From Pirellulaceae bacterium (GTDB lineage: Bacteria; Planctomycetota; Planctomycetia; Pirellulales; Pirellulaceae), in NCBI GenBank assembly GCA_030748485.1, contig JASMLW010000118.1, positions 1 to 51,933 on the forward strand: a stretch of 51,933 nt of DNA, read 5' to 3'. Shown in pieces: positions 8,195 to 16,148 of this stretch. Numbering within the stretch: position 1 is the first letter of the stretch; each line of letters begins with the position of its first letter. The position numbers and the translations under genes were made by a program. Under the pieces are notes generated by a model. The model worked only from the letters and a program-made list of their open reading frames with translations, had not been told where the DNA came from and searched no databases.

Positions 8195-8734
8195 ATGTCC
8201 CGTATTGGAAAAAAACCGATTCCCGTGCTCGATGGAGTCAAAGTCTCCGTCCAGGGCCAGGCGGTCACCGTCGAAGGGCCCAAAGGGAAGCTGGATTACA
8301 ACACGCGACCGGAAGTCACGATCGAAGTCGCCGGCGACGGCAAAACGGTCGTTGTCTCGGCCGCTGACGATCGCCAGTCGCGAGCCTTTCACGGCCTCAC
8401 CCGCTCGCTGATCAACAACATGATCATCGGCGTCAAGAACGGCTACGAAAAGAAACTCGAAATCGTCGGCGTCGGGTACCTCGGTTCCGTGGAAGGCGAT
8501 GAGTTGAGCCTGCGGGTCGGCTTCGCCAACGAAGTGAAGAAGACCATTCCGCAGGGGCTCGATGTCTCCTGCCCCGATCAGACCCACGTCCTGGTCAAGG
8601 GATGTGATAAACAGCAGGTGGGGCAGTTCGCGGCGGAAGTGCGAGCTGTGCGGAAGCCGGAGCCCTACAAGGGAAAAGGCATCCGTTACGATGGCGAGCA
8701 CGTGAAGATCAAACCTGGTAAGGCGGCCACGTAA
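8195..8734 (+). CDS. rplF: 50S ribosomal protein L6
   Basis: A 179-residue L6 with two repeated RNA-binding domains, near the factor-binding site. MSRIGKKPIPV at the N-terminus and the C-terminal PEPYKGKGIRYDGEHVKIKPGK (split) region are diagnostic. Length matches the family. rplR follows after 30 bases. Confidence 0.97.
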   Translation: MSRIGKKPIPVLDGVKVSVQGQAVTVEGPKGKLDYNTRPEVTIEVAGDGKTVVVSAADDRQSRAFHGLTRSLINNMIIGVKNGYEKKLEIVGVGYLGSVEGDELSLRVGFANEVKKTIPQGLDVSCPDQTHVLVKGCDKQQVGQFAAEVRAVRKPEPYKGKGIRYDGEHVKIKPGKAAT

Positions 8735-8764
8735 GTTGGCCACACCACGCGGCGGAGAAGACTC

Positions 8765-9133
8765 GTGAAAAAACGTAAGTTGATCAATAAGCAGCGGTTG
8801 CGCCGGCGGCGCCACAGCCGTAAGAAAACGCAGGGCGACGCGGATCAGCCGCGATTGTGCGTCACTCGCAGCCACTACAATATGGCCTGTCAGCTGGTCG
8901 ATGACGACCGTGGCGTGACGCTGGCGTCGGCCAGCACGCGCGACAAGGGCTTGCGGGAGACGATCACCTACGGCGGCAACAAAGACGCGGCCGCCCTGGT
9001 CGGCAAGGCGATCGCCGAGAAAGCGCTCGCCGCCGGAATCAAGTCGGTTCGATTCGACCGGGGGCACGCTCGATATCATGGGCGAGTCGCCGCATTGGCC
9101 GACGCCGCCCGAGAAGCGGGCTTGAGTTTTTAG
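8765..9133 (+). CDS. rplR: 50S ribosomal protein L18
   Basis: A 122-residue L18, which binds 5S rRNA with L5. The basic N-terminus (KKRKLINKQRLRRRRHSRKK) and C-terminal FDRGHARYHGRVAALADAAREAGL (split) match the family. The start is GTG. No anomalies beyond an especially Arg-rich N-terminus. Confidence 0.96.
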   Translation: MKKRKLINKQRLRRRRHSRKKTQGDADQPRLCVTRSHYNMACQLVDDDRGVTLASASTRDKGLRETITYGGNKDAAALVGKAIAEKALAAGIKSVRFDRGHARYHGRVAALADAAREAGLSF

Positions 9134-9187
9134 CGAGATTGCCGCCAAAATCAGTCCATCAACGAGGTACAAGGGGGTCGCTTTCCA

Positions 9188-9673
9188 GTGGCTACTGACC
9201 AATCCCGCGGGGAATACATCGATCGCGTTGTGAAGATCAAGCGCTGCGCCGCTGTTGTCAAAGGCGGCCGCCGCTTTAGCTTCGCCGCCATGGTCGTCGT
9301 CGGCGACGGCAAGGGCCGCGTCGGCTGGGGTTACGGCAAGGCGAACGAAGTGCCCCCCAGCGTCGAGAAAGCGACCAAGCAAGCGTCGCGCGAAATGGTG
9401 ACCATCCCGGTCGTCAACGGAACAATTCCCCACGAAGTCGATGGCCGTTTTGGCGCGGCCCGCGTGAAGCTCGTCCCCGCCGGCCCCGGTACGGGCGTGA
9501 TCGCCGGAGCCGCCGTTCGCGCCGTCTGCGAATCGGCTGGCATCACGGATATCCTCACCAAGAGTTTTGGCACCAACAATCCAGTTACGCTGATCAAAGC
9601 CACCCTCGACGCCATGCAAAAGTTGCGCACGGCCCAAGACGTGGAGCGGCTGCGAGGAGTTTCTCTGTCATGA
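9188..9673 (+). CDS. rpsE: 30S ribosomal protein S5
   Basis: A 161-residue S5, involved in decoding accuracy. The double-stranded RNA-binding fold is marked by [16 protein letters not shown] and [14 protein letters not shown] in the first third, and the C-terminal domain carries [13 protein letters not shown]. The start is GTG. Its TGA stop overlaps the rplO ATG (ATGA), leaving no room for rpmD (L30), which usually lies here. Confidence 0.97.
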   Translation: MATDQSRGEYIDRVVKIKRCAAVVKGGRRFSFAAMVVVGDGKGRVGWGYGKANEVPPSVEKATKQASREMVTIPVVNGTIPHEVDGRFGAARVKLVPAGPGTGVIAGAAVRAVCESAGITDILTKSFGTNNPVTLIKATLDAMQKLRTAQDVERLRGVSLS

Positions 9674-10200
9674 ATCTCGACGACGTCCATCGCAACCTAC
9701 CGAAACGGAAGAAGCGGCGGCGGATCGGCCGCGGCACCGGTTCGGGGCTCGGCAAGACGGCCGGCCGCGGCCACAAGGGACAGAAGTCCCGCGCCGGGTA
9801 CTCGCGTCTGGCTGTGTTCCAGGGCGGAGCCATGCCGCTCGTGCGGCGCGTTCCCAAACGCGGTTTCAACAATAAGTTCGCGCTGACCATCGCCTCCGTC
9901 AACGTCAGTCAGTTGGAGGAAGCGTACGAAGCGGGCGAAGAGGTGACTCCCGAGAATCTCCGCGAGCGATCGTTGGCGAAACGCCGCTACGATGAACTCA
10001 AGATTCTGGGGGATGGCGAGCTGACGAAGAAGTTGACCGTCTCGGCTCATCGTTTCAGCAAGTCCGCCAAAGAGAAGATCGAACAAGCGGGCGGAAAAAC
10101 TCTGGTGCTCGCCGGCAAGACCCCGGTCGCCGAGAAACAGAAGAAGTCCCGCAAAAACAAAGCTCAACAATCCAGCCCACCTGAGGCGACCGAAGAGTAG
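9670..10200 (+). CDS. rplO: 50S ribosomal protein L15
   Basis: A 176-residue L15, a late-assembly 50S protein. The glycine-rich N-terminal block [20 protein letters not shown] and [15 protein letters not shown] are diagnostic. It is ~30 residues longer than E. coli L15 because of a Lys-rich, then acidic, tail ending in PEATEE. The start overlaps the rpsE stop by four bases. Confidence 0.97.
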   Translation: MNLDDVHRNLPKRKKRRRIGRGTGSGLGKTAGRGHKGQKSRAGYSRLAVFQGGAMPLVRRVPKRGFNNKFALTIASVNVSQLEEAYEAGEEVTPENLRERSLAKRRYDELKILGDGELTKKLTVSAHRFSKSAKEKIEQAGGKTLVLAGKTPVAEKQKKSRKNKAQQSSPPEATEE

Positions 10201-10266
10201 TGACTGAAGCTGCTTTTGGAGGTCCCGGAAGACCAACGCCGCCCACACCCAGGACGGATTGCTCAC

Positions 10267-11628
10267 ATGTTTGAGAAGATTCGCGTCGTTTTCGCGATCC
10301 CCGAACTTCGTACGAAGATCCTGCGCACGCTCACCTTCCTGGCCATCTATCGCATCGGATGGCATATTCCGTTGCCGGTCGTCAACCAGGAACAACTCGG
10401 CCAAGGGGCTAGTACGTCCACATTTGGGCAGGTGATTGAGCACGCCGCGTTGTTCGCCGCCAGCGACCTCCGCCAAGCGACCATCTTCGGCCTCGGCATC
10501 ATGCCGTATATCTCGGCCTCGATCATCTTCCAGCTGCTCGGGACTGTCTGGAAACCGATCGAAGACCTCCGCAAGGAAGGCGAGACGGGGCGGAAGAAAA
10601 TCAACGAATACACTCGCTACCTGACGGTGGCGCTGTGCCTGGTGCAATCCTATCTGTACGTCAAGTTCTACATCATGCCGATTCCGCGGGAAGGACTCAG
10701 CATGGTGTCGCCGGCGTTTATGAACGACGCCGGGACGCTCAGCTTCGGCTGGATGATGACCGCCGTACTGACGATGACTTGCGGCACGATCTTCCTGATG
10801 TGGCTGGGTGAACAGATTGACGAGTTCGGGATTGGCAACGGGATCAGCCTGTTGATCATGGCCGGCATCCTCGCCCAAATGCCGGGTGCGATGAGCCAGT
10901 TGATCAACAACGCCGAGTTCGAGTTGGTGGGGTTGGGAACGGGAACAGTCGGCGTCGAGACGATGGTGGTGCTGGTGTTTCTGTTTGTCGCTGTCGTGGT
11001 GGGAGTCGTCTTCATCACACAGGGACAGCGGCGGATTCCCGTCCAGAGCGCCAAACACGTCCGCGGCCGGCGAGTGTACGGCGGCAATCGAGCTTCGTTG
11101 CCGCTGCGACTCAATCAAGCCGGTGTGATGCCGATCATCTTCGCCAGCAGCCTGTTGATGATTCCCGGGCTGGGAGTGCGATTGCTCGCCGACTACACGG
11201 GCAGCGGAGTGCTCCGCACGATCTCGCCCATGCTCAGCAGTGGCGTCTCGCTGACGTACAACTTGCTGTATGTCGGCATGATCTACTTCTTCTGCTATTT
11301 CTGGACGGCGATCACCTTCAACCCCAAGGAGATGGCCGAGAACCTGAAGGACAACGGAACGTTCATCCCGGGCTACCGTCCGGGTAAGCGAACCGAGGAC
11401 TACCTGGAAAAGGTAATGACGCGAATCACCTACGTGGGCGCCGGTTTCCTGGCCGTGGTGGCGATCGTGCCGACAATTGTCTCGGCCTCGTTGGGCGTCG
11501 ACTTTACCGTGGCCAGTTTTTACGGCGGCACAGGGTTGTTAATCGCTGTGAGCGTCGCGTTCGATTTGGTGCAGAAGATCGACAGCCATCTGGTGATGCG
11601 AAACTACTCAGGACTTCTCGAGTCTTAG
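10267..11628 (+). CDS. secY: Preprotein translocase subunit SecY
   Basis: A 453-residue SecY, the protein-conducting channel of the Sec translocon in the inner membrane. The ATG at 10267 (MFEKIRVVFAIPELRTKIL) gives the normal N-terminus; the frame is open further upstream to a TTG at 10216, without SecY similarity. About ten hydrophobic segments are visible. GIMPYISASIIFQLL and, near the C-terminus, the cytosolic loop NLKDNGTFIPGYRPGKRTEDYL (split) are signatures. It keeps its usual spc-operon place after rplO. Confidence 0.96.
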   Translation: MFEKIRVVFAIPELRTKILRTLTFLAIYRIGWHIPLPVVNQEQLGQGASTSTFGQVIEHAALFAASDLRQATIFGLGIMPYISASIIFQLLGTVWKPIEDLRKEGETGRKKINEYTRYLTVALCLVQSYLYVKFYIMPIPREGLSMVSPAFMNDAGTLSFGWMMTAVLTMTCGTIFLMWLGEQIDEFGIGNGISLLIMAGILAQMPGAMSQLINNAEFELVGLGTGTVGVETMVVLVFLFVAVVVGVVFITQGQRRIPVQSAKHVRGRRVYGGNRASLPLRLNQAGVMPIIFASSLLMIPGLGVRLLADYTGSGVLRTISPMLSSGVSLTYNLLYVGMIYFFCYFWTAITFNPKEMAENLKDNGTFIPGYRPGKRTEDYLEKVMTRITYVGAGFLAVVAIVPTIVSASLGVDFTVASFYGGTGLLIAVSVAFDLVQKIDSHLVMRNYSGLLES

Positions 11629-11667
11629 CGGGGTTGCACCACATCTCAGGTTGGCGGAGGAAGGATC

Positions 11668-12246
11668 ATGCGAATTGTGTTGGTCGGCCCGCCAGGCGCC
11701 GGAAAGGGGACGCAATCGCGGCTACTAGTCGACATGCTCGACGTACCGCATCTCTCCACGGGCGAACTGCTTCGCGAATCGATCCGACTGGGGACGGAGA
11801 TTGGTCGAGCCGCGAACGAGTACATGGCGGACGGGAACCTTGTACCGGATGAGTTGGTGATCCGCATGGTTTTCAGCCGGATGCAGGAATCCGATTGCCA
11901 CCGGGGCTGGCTACTCGACGGATTCCCCCGCACGGTTGAGCAGGCGCAGGCGCTGCACGACAGCCTGCAGCAGGCCGACACGCCGCTCGACGTCGTGATT
12001 GAACTCGATATCGACCGCGAGACGATTGTCGGGCGGCTTTTGAAGCGAGCGGAGACGGAGAGTCGCGACGACGACAATTACGAAACAATCATGGCGCGGC
12101 AGCAAGTTTACGCCGATCAGACCCGCCCGGTGCTCGACTTCTACCGCGAGCGCGGTCTGCTGCGAGTCGTCGACGGGGAGGGTCCGGCCGCGGACGTGTT
12201 TTCCCGCATCAAGGCGGCCATCAGCCAATTGGAAAGCGGGCCCTAG
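11668..12246 (+). CDS. adk: Adenylate kinase, short-LID form
   Basis: A 192-residue adenylate kinase (ATP + AMP to 2 ADP). The P-loop GPPGAGKGT is at residues 7-15, the NMP-binding ST(G)ELLR block follows, and DGFPRT is present. The LID region after GRLLKRA is very short (no four-residue zinc or beta-hairpin LID), unlike the ~215-residue long form of E. coli. It follows secY by 39 bases, as in many bacteria. A UMP/CMP-kinase assignment is less likely given the context. Confidence 0.93.
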   Translation: MRIVLVGPPGAGKGTQSRLLVDMLDVPHLSTGELLRESIRLGTEIGRAANEYMADGNLVPDELVIRMVFSRMQESDCHRGWLLDGFPRTVEQAQALHDSLQQADTPLDVVIELDIDRETIVGRLLKRAETESRDDDNYETIMARQQVYADQTRPVLDFYRERGLLRVVDGEGPAADVFSRIKAAISQLESGP

Positions 12247-12354
12247 ACACATGCCGTTCCCTCCGCCGCCGGGGTGGGTGGCCGGCGCATGGGGCGAACC
12301 AATTCGCCAGAGCCCCTGTCCTCCGCCAAGCCGCCCATTTTCCCCGTATGGCCC

Positions 12355-12384
12355 TTGTGGGATCCGGATTAGAAAGCATATACT
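12355..12384 (+). promoter_or_regulatory. Sigma70-type promoter before rpmJ (alpha operon)
   Basis: TTGTGG (12355-12360) and TATACT (12379-12384) with an 18-base spacer lie in the 171-base gap between adk and rpmJ. The gap otherwise has no gene. The predicted start would be near 12391, ~27 bases before the rpmJ ATG. This probably gives rpmJ-rpsM-rpsK-rpoA-rplQ their own transcript in addition to read-through. Confidence 0.5.
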
Positions 12385-12417
12385 CAGTCGCTTTGCAACA
12401 TTTCCGAGAGCACCGTC

Positions 12418-12531
12418 ATGAAAGTCCGGGCAAGCGTTAAACGAATCTGTGAAAACTGCAAGATCGTGAAGCGGAAAGGCCGCACCTATGTGGTGTGCAG
12501 CAATCCGCGTCACAAGCAACGACAGGGCTGA
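12418..12531 (+). CDS. rpmJ: 50S ribosomal protein L36, zinc-binding form
   Basis: A 37-residue protein beginning [15 protein letters not shown], the characteristic L36 N-terminus. Cys11, Cys14, Cys27 and His32 form the zinc site. It precedes rpsM by 67 bases, the standard alpha-operon position. The neighbours infA and map, usual between adk/secY and rpmJ in many bacteria, are absent. Confidence 0.97.
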   Translation: MKVRASVKRICENCKIVKRKGRTYVVCSNPRHKQRQG

Positions 12532-12598
12532 ACAGATCCCCTGCCCGGCGACTCGGTAACGCATGGCGAGTTTCCTTGTTAACTGGAGTTGAGAATCG

Positions 12599-12982
12599 AT
12601 GCCGCGTCTCCTCGGTGTGGACATCCCGAACGACAAAGCCACTTCGGTTTCACTGACCTACTTGTATGGGGTCGGGGAGCGAACGGCGCGCGATTTGTGC
12701 CGCAAAGCGGGCATCGATCCGACGACCAAGGCGCGCGACTTGGCCGAAGATGAACTCGGCCGATTGGCGGCGCTGCTGGAGCGCGACTACACGGTCGAGG
12801 GACCTCTGCGGCGACAATTGCAACAGAGCATCACTCGACTCCGCGACATCAAATGCTATCGGGGAATTCGTCACCGCGTCGGCTTGCCGGTCCGCGGTCA
12901 ACGAACCCGCACCAACGCTCGCACTCGCAAAGGCCCCAAGAAAACGGTGGCCGGCAAAAAGGGCGTCAAAGACCTTCGCTAA
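12599..12982 (+). CDS. rpsM: 30S ribosomal protein S13
   Basis: A 127-residue S13, forming intersubunit bridges and contacting P-site tRNA. MPRLLGVDIPNDK at the N-terminus, the IRHRVGLPVRGQRTRTNART block and the basic C-terminal tail (RKGPKKTVAGKKG) are conserved. The ATG follows GGAGTTGAG. Confidence 0.97.
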   Translation: MPRLLGVDIPNDKATSVSLTYLYGVGERTARDLCRKAGIDPTTKARDLAEDELGRLAALLERDYTVEGPLRRQLQQSITRLRDIKCYRGIRHRVGLPVRGQRTRTNARTRKGPKKTVAGKKGVKDLR

Positions 12983-13015
12983 TCCACTTTCCCCCGCTGT
13001 CAGGAGTTCGTCCCC

Positions 13016-13396
13016 GTGGCGAAAACCAAACGACGACGTGCTCGACGCAACGTAACAGTCGCCGTCGCGCACATCAAAGCGACCTTCAACAATACGACGG
13101 TAACGATTACCGACACCAAGGGCGACACCCTTTGCTGGGCCAGCGCGGGAACGTGCGGCTTTAAGGGTTCTCGGAAGAGTACGCCGTTCGCCGGCCAATG
13201 CGCAGCTCAACAAGCTGCGGAGAAAGCCGCCAAATTTGGTGTCCGTGAAGTCGAGGTGCAAGTTAAAGGCCCCGGCTCGGGTCGTGAGAGCGCGATTACG
13301 GCGCTGCAATCAGCTGGACTCAACGTCAAGCTGATTGAGGACGCCACGCCGATCCCGCACAACGGCTGCCGGCCTCGCAAGAAGCGACGCGTCTAA
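13016..13396 (+). CDS. rpsK: 30S ribosomal protein S11
   Basis: A 126-residue S11, on the 30S platform near the E site. [20 protein letters not shown] and the C-terminal [14 protein letters not shown] are diagnostic. The start is GTG. The next gene is rpoA after 74 bases; rpsD (S4), usually between them, is missing. Confidence 0.97.
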   Translation: MAKTKRRRARRNVTVAVAHIKATFNNTTVTITDTKGDTLCWASAGTCGFKGSRKSTPFAGQCAAQQAAEKAAKFGVREVEVQVKGPGSGRESAITALQSAGLNVKLIEDATPIPHNGCRPRKKRRV

Positions 13397-13470
13397 CGCC
13401 CTACTCCTCAAATCAAGCGATATGCGGTCGACGATTCGCGGCGACCGATTCCCCGGTTTCTACGGAGGCA

Positions 13471-14466
13471 ATGATGCATATTCGATGGCGCGGACTGGAA
13501 CTGCCCAGCGTGGTCGAGTGCGACCAGGATTCGCTTTCCAGCACCTACGGAAAGTTCATAGCTGAGCCATTTGAGCGCGGCTTCGGTGTGACCGTCGGCA
13601 ATAGCCTGCGTCGCATCCTGCTTTCCAGCCTCGAAGGCAGCGCGGTCACGCAAATCAAAATCCGCGGCGCGCAGCACGAATTCACGACGATCCCCGGCGT
13701 CCGCGAAGACGTCACCGACATCGTGCTCAACGTTAAAGCGCTCGTCGTTAAAAACCACACTGACCAAACCAAAGTCATCACGATTGAGAAAAGCGAAGCT
13801 GGACCCATCACCGGCTCCGATGTGCAAGGCGACGCCGATGTCGAAATCATCAATCCCGACCACGTGATCGCGACTCTCACCGACGACGTTCCCTTCATGA
13901 TGGAGATGGTTGTTGAGAACGGCCGCGGTTACGTTCCCGCCACGGAGCACAGCACGGGCGATCACGAAATCGGCATCATTCCCATCGACGCCGTCTTCAG
14001 CCCGATTACCCGAGTCCGTTTCGACACCGAAGAGACGCGTGTCGGTCAAAAGACAAACTACGACAAGCTGACGCTCGAAATCTGGTCCGACGGTTCGGTG
14101 AATCCGGAAATGGCTGTCGTCGAAGCAGCCAAGATCTTCCGCAAACACCTCAACCCGTTCGTCCAATACAGCGAGTTGGGTTCGCGGGTCCACTCACCCG
14201 CCAAGCAGAGCAACGCGGGCGGCGACGCCGTGCTGGAAAAAAAGTTGAACCTCAGCCTCGCTGAACTCAACTTGTCCGTCCGCGCCAGCAATTGTCTCGA
14301 ATCCGAGAATATCAACACCGTCCGCGACCTGGTCCAACGATCGGAAGATCAGCTGTTGGAGGTTCGCAACTTCGGTGAAACAACGCTCACGGAAGTGCGA
14401 GAAAAACTGACGGAACTTGGACTGCACTTAGGGATGCGAGTCCCCCCCGCGCCGACGGCCAGGTGA
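13471..14466 (+). CDS. rpoA: DNA-directed RNA polymerase subunit alpha
   Basis: A 331-residue RNA polymerase alpha subunit. The N-terminal assembly domain has [22 protein letters not shown] (split) and the C-terminal domain, from about residue 250, has [14 protein letters not shown] and [14 protein letters not shown], the UP-element and activator-binding helices. Two tandem ATGs (13471, 13474) follow GGAGG. Length is normal. Confidence 0.97.
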   Translation: MMHIRWRGLELPSVVECDQDSLSSTYGKFIAEPFERGFGVTVGNSLRRILLSSLEGSAVTQIKIRGAQHEFTTIPGVREDVTDIVLNVKALVVKNHTDQTKVITIEKSEAGPITGSDVQGDADVEIINPDHVIATLTDDVPFMMEMVVENGRGYVPATEHSTGDHEIGIIPIDAVFSPITRVRFDTEETRVGQKTNYDKLTLEIWSDGSVNPEMAVVEAAKIFRKHLNPFVQYSELGSRVHSPAKQSNAGGDAVLEKKLNLSLAELNLSVRASNCLESENINTVRDLVQRSEDQLLEVRNFGETTLTEVREKLTELGLHLGMRVPPAPTAR

Positions 14467-14533
14467 GCGGGACGCCGGGTCGGGTCCGTCCGCCAGGGCA
14501 TCCTCATTCCACTGAACACGAGACGTTAATCCC

Positions 14534-15256
14534 ATGCGACATCGAAAACGCGGTCGACGCCTCGGACGCTCCAGCAGCCATCGCAAAGCCATGATGCGCA
14601 ATTTGGCGAGTAGTTTGATCCTCACCGAACGGGACGCCGAATTCGATCCCAATCCGCCCGCCGTCAAGGGTCGTGTCGTCACCACCTTGCACAAAGCCAA
14701 GGAAGTTCGGTCGCTCGTCGAGAAGTGCGTGACCATCGCGCGTCGCTCACTCGAACACTCCGACAACGCCGCTCAGTTTGAGACGGGCGCCGAGCGCGGT
14801 AGCGAAGAGTGGAAACAGTGGCGGCAAAGCGAACAGTGGCAGCAGTGGAACCAGGCGATCGCCCCCACGCTCGCCGCCCGCCGACGAGCCCTGCAACTAT
14901 TAGGCGATAACGAAGCTGTCCGCGTCTTGTTTGACGAAATCGCACCGCGGTTCGCCGATCGCCCCGGCGGCTACACCCGCGTGCTCCGCTTGCCGAGTTT
15001 CCGGCTTGGCGACGCCGGCCAAAAAGCTATCCTCGAATTTGTCGGTCAACACGATCGCGTGAATGAGTCGAGCGAGAGGCCGTCGTTTGACGAGGAGGAA
15101 GATGACGACGCCGTCGATGAGACCATCAGCGCTGAAGACGACGCTGATGATGAGAGCGCAGTTGATTCGACCGACGAAACTACCGCCGCTGAAGGCTCAG
15201 CTGATGGCGACGATGCGGACGATCAGGACGAAGGTGAAGCGAAGAGCGAAGAGTAG
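14534..15256 (+). CDS. rplQ: 50S ribosomal protein L17 with insertions and acidic tail
   Basis: A 240-residue L17, about twice the usual ~120-130. MRHRKRGRRLGRSSSHRKAM and, near 134-160, DEIAPRFADRPGGYTRVLRL identify the fold. Compared with E. coli there are two internal insertions, roughly residues 33-46 (DAEFDPNPPAVKG) and 75-112 (Trp/Gln-rich, WKQWRQSEQWQQWNQ), plus a tail from ~175 to 240 made mostly of Asp, Glu, Ala and Ser. The codon frame is continuous, so these are genuine parts of the protein. It ends the alpha operon. Confidence 0.95.
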   Translation: MRHRKRGRRLGRSSSHRKAMMRNLASSLILTERDAEFDPNPPAVKGRVVTTLHKAKEVRSLVEKCVTIARRSLEHSDNAAQFETGAERGSEEWKQWRQSEQWQQWNQAIAPTLAARRRALQLLGDNEAVRVLFDEIAPRFADRPGGYTRVLRLPSFRLGDAGQKAILEFVGQHDRVNESSERPSFDEEEDDDAVDETISAEDDADDESAVDSTDETTAAEGSADGDDADDQDEGEAKSEE

Positions 15257-15306
15257 ATCTCGCGATCTCGCGTTGCTCAAGTCCGCAACCGCCACGGAGG
15301 TCGGTT

Positions 15307-15942
15307 ATGCGGAGCCGCCGAAAATCGACCTACCAGCCACCGCCGGGCGGCTTTGATTTCACCGCCGCGATGGAACGTCTCTGCCGCGATGTGACCCGGC
15401 GGCTCCCCGAGCTGCGACACATCGACATCGACCAAGTGCTCGTCACCGTCTCTCAATCGCGCAAACCGGTTTTGCACGGTCTCTACGCAGCCTTGACTCC
15501 GATGAAGTTCGAAGACGGAGCTGAAACGGCCGTCTACCACGGACAACAATACGGAGTTGAAACGGTCGTTGACGAAAACCGTCGCGAGATGATGTATTTG
15601 CTCACCTTCTACTTGCCGCGGTTCATGGAAGTCGACTTCCTCGAGAAGTTGGTCACCATCTTCCACGAACTCTGGCACATCAGCCCGGACTTCAACGGAG
15701 ACCTCCGCCGTCATTCGGGCCGCTGCTACGCCCACACGCATTCGCAGAAAGAGTACGACGACGAGATGGCCGCGCTGGCTCGCAAATGGCTGGCTCTCCA
15801 ACCTCCCGAAATGCTCTATCAGTTTCTCAAACTCGACTTCGCGCAAATGCAATTCGCCTACGGAGAGATCTTCGGCCGACGAATCCGCCGTCCAAAACTG
15901 CTGCCAATCAATCCCTCCGTAAACTCGAGCAAGTGCAAGTAG
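15307..15942 (+). CDS. Putative HExxH zinc metallopeptidase
   Basis: A 211-residue soluble protein with no signal peptide or membrane segment. The motif HELWH (HExxH) is followed by an Asp/His/Arg-rich stretch (DLRRHSGRCYAH), consistent with a zincin of the type annotated as putative phage-like metallopeptidase. The family is recognised from the motif pattern only; substrate is unknown. The first ~15 residues are basic and Pro-rich. It lies 50 bases after rplQ in the same direction, so it may be read through from the alpha operon. Zinc ligation beyond the HExxH pair is not certain. Confidence 0.6.
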   Translation: MRSRRKSTYQPPPGGFDFTAAMERLCRDVTRRLPELRHIDIDQVLVTVSQSRKPVLHGLYAALTPMKFEDGAETAVYHGQQYGVETVVDENRREMMYLLTFYLPRFMEVDFLEKLVTIFHELWHISPDFNGDLRRHSGRCYAHTHSQKEYDDEMAALARKWLALQPPEMLYQFLKLDFAQMQFAYGEIFGRRIRRPKLLPINPSVNSSKCK

Positions 15943-15962
15943 GACGGGTCTCCAGGCCCGTC
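15943..15962. repeat. Short palindrome directly after the metallopeptidase stop
   Basis: GACGGG (15943-15948) and CCCGTC (15957-15962) flank the 8-base TCTCCAGG. It begins immediately after the stop codon. Similar 'gacgggtctccaggcccgtc' strings are familiar to me from planctomycete intergenic DNA, but I cannot verify copy number here; this window has one. Confidence 0.45.
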
Positions 15963-16012
15963 AAGAGCGGGCGAGAGCAGGAATAAATCGTCGCCCTTCA
16001 AGTGGAGCGCCC

Positions 16013-16058
16013 TTGTCGCGACTTCGTCGCGAAGTCCTGCCCGGCAGGCAGGACCTAC
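16013..16058. repeat. 46-bp double-hairpin repeat, copy A
   Basis: Identical over 46 bases to copies at 47643 and 47726. The left half contains GACTTCG/CGAAGTC with a TCG loop, the right half TCCTGCC/GGCAGGA with a CGGCA loop. The preceding ~14 bases (aagtggagcgccc) also resemble the other copies. It lies in the 206-base gap between the metallopeptidase and lipoprotein genes. It looks like a REP-type element or small non-coding mobile palindrome. Confidence 0.75.
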
Positions 16059-16148
16059 TGCGGCTTTGGATCTGTTGCATTTCGTCTTGTCCGGTTGTCG
16101 CTGCTCCTGTAATGTCCCCGCCCCTTTCCTCGCGGCGGTCGTAGACAA

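Noticed and set aside
7997-9637. Open minus-strand frame of 546 codons spanning rpsH, rplF, rplR and rpsE
   Set aside because: It is antisense to four well-conserved ribosomal protein genes, has no family features, and long antisense open frames are expected in GC-rich coding DNA.
9697-11118. Open minus-strand frame of 473 codons under rplO and secY
   Set aside because: Antisense to conserved genes with no protein-like features; composition shadow.
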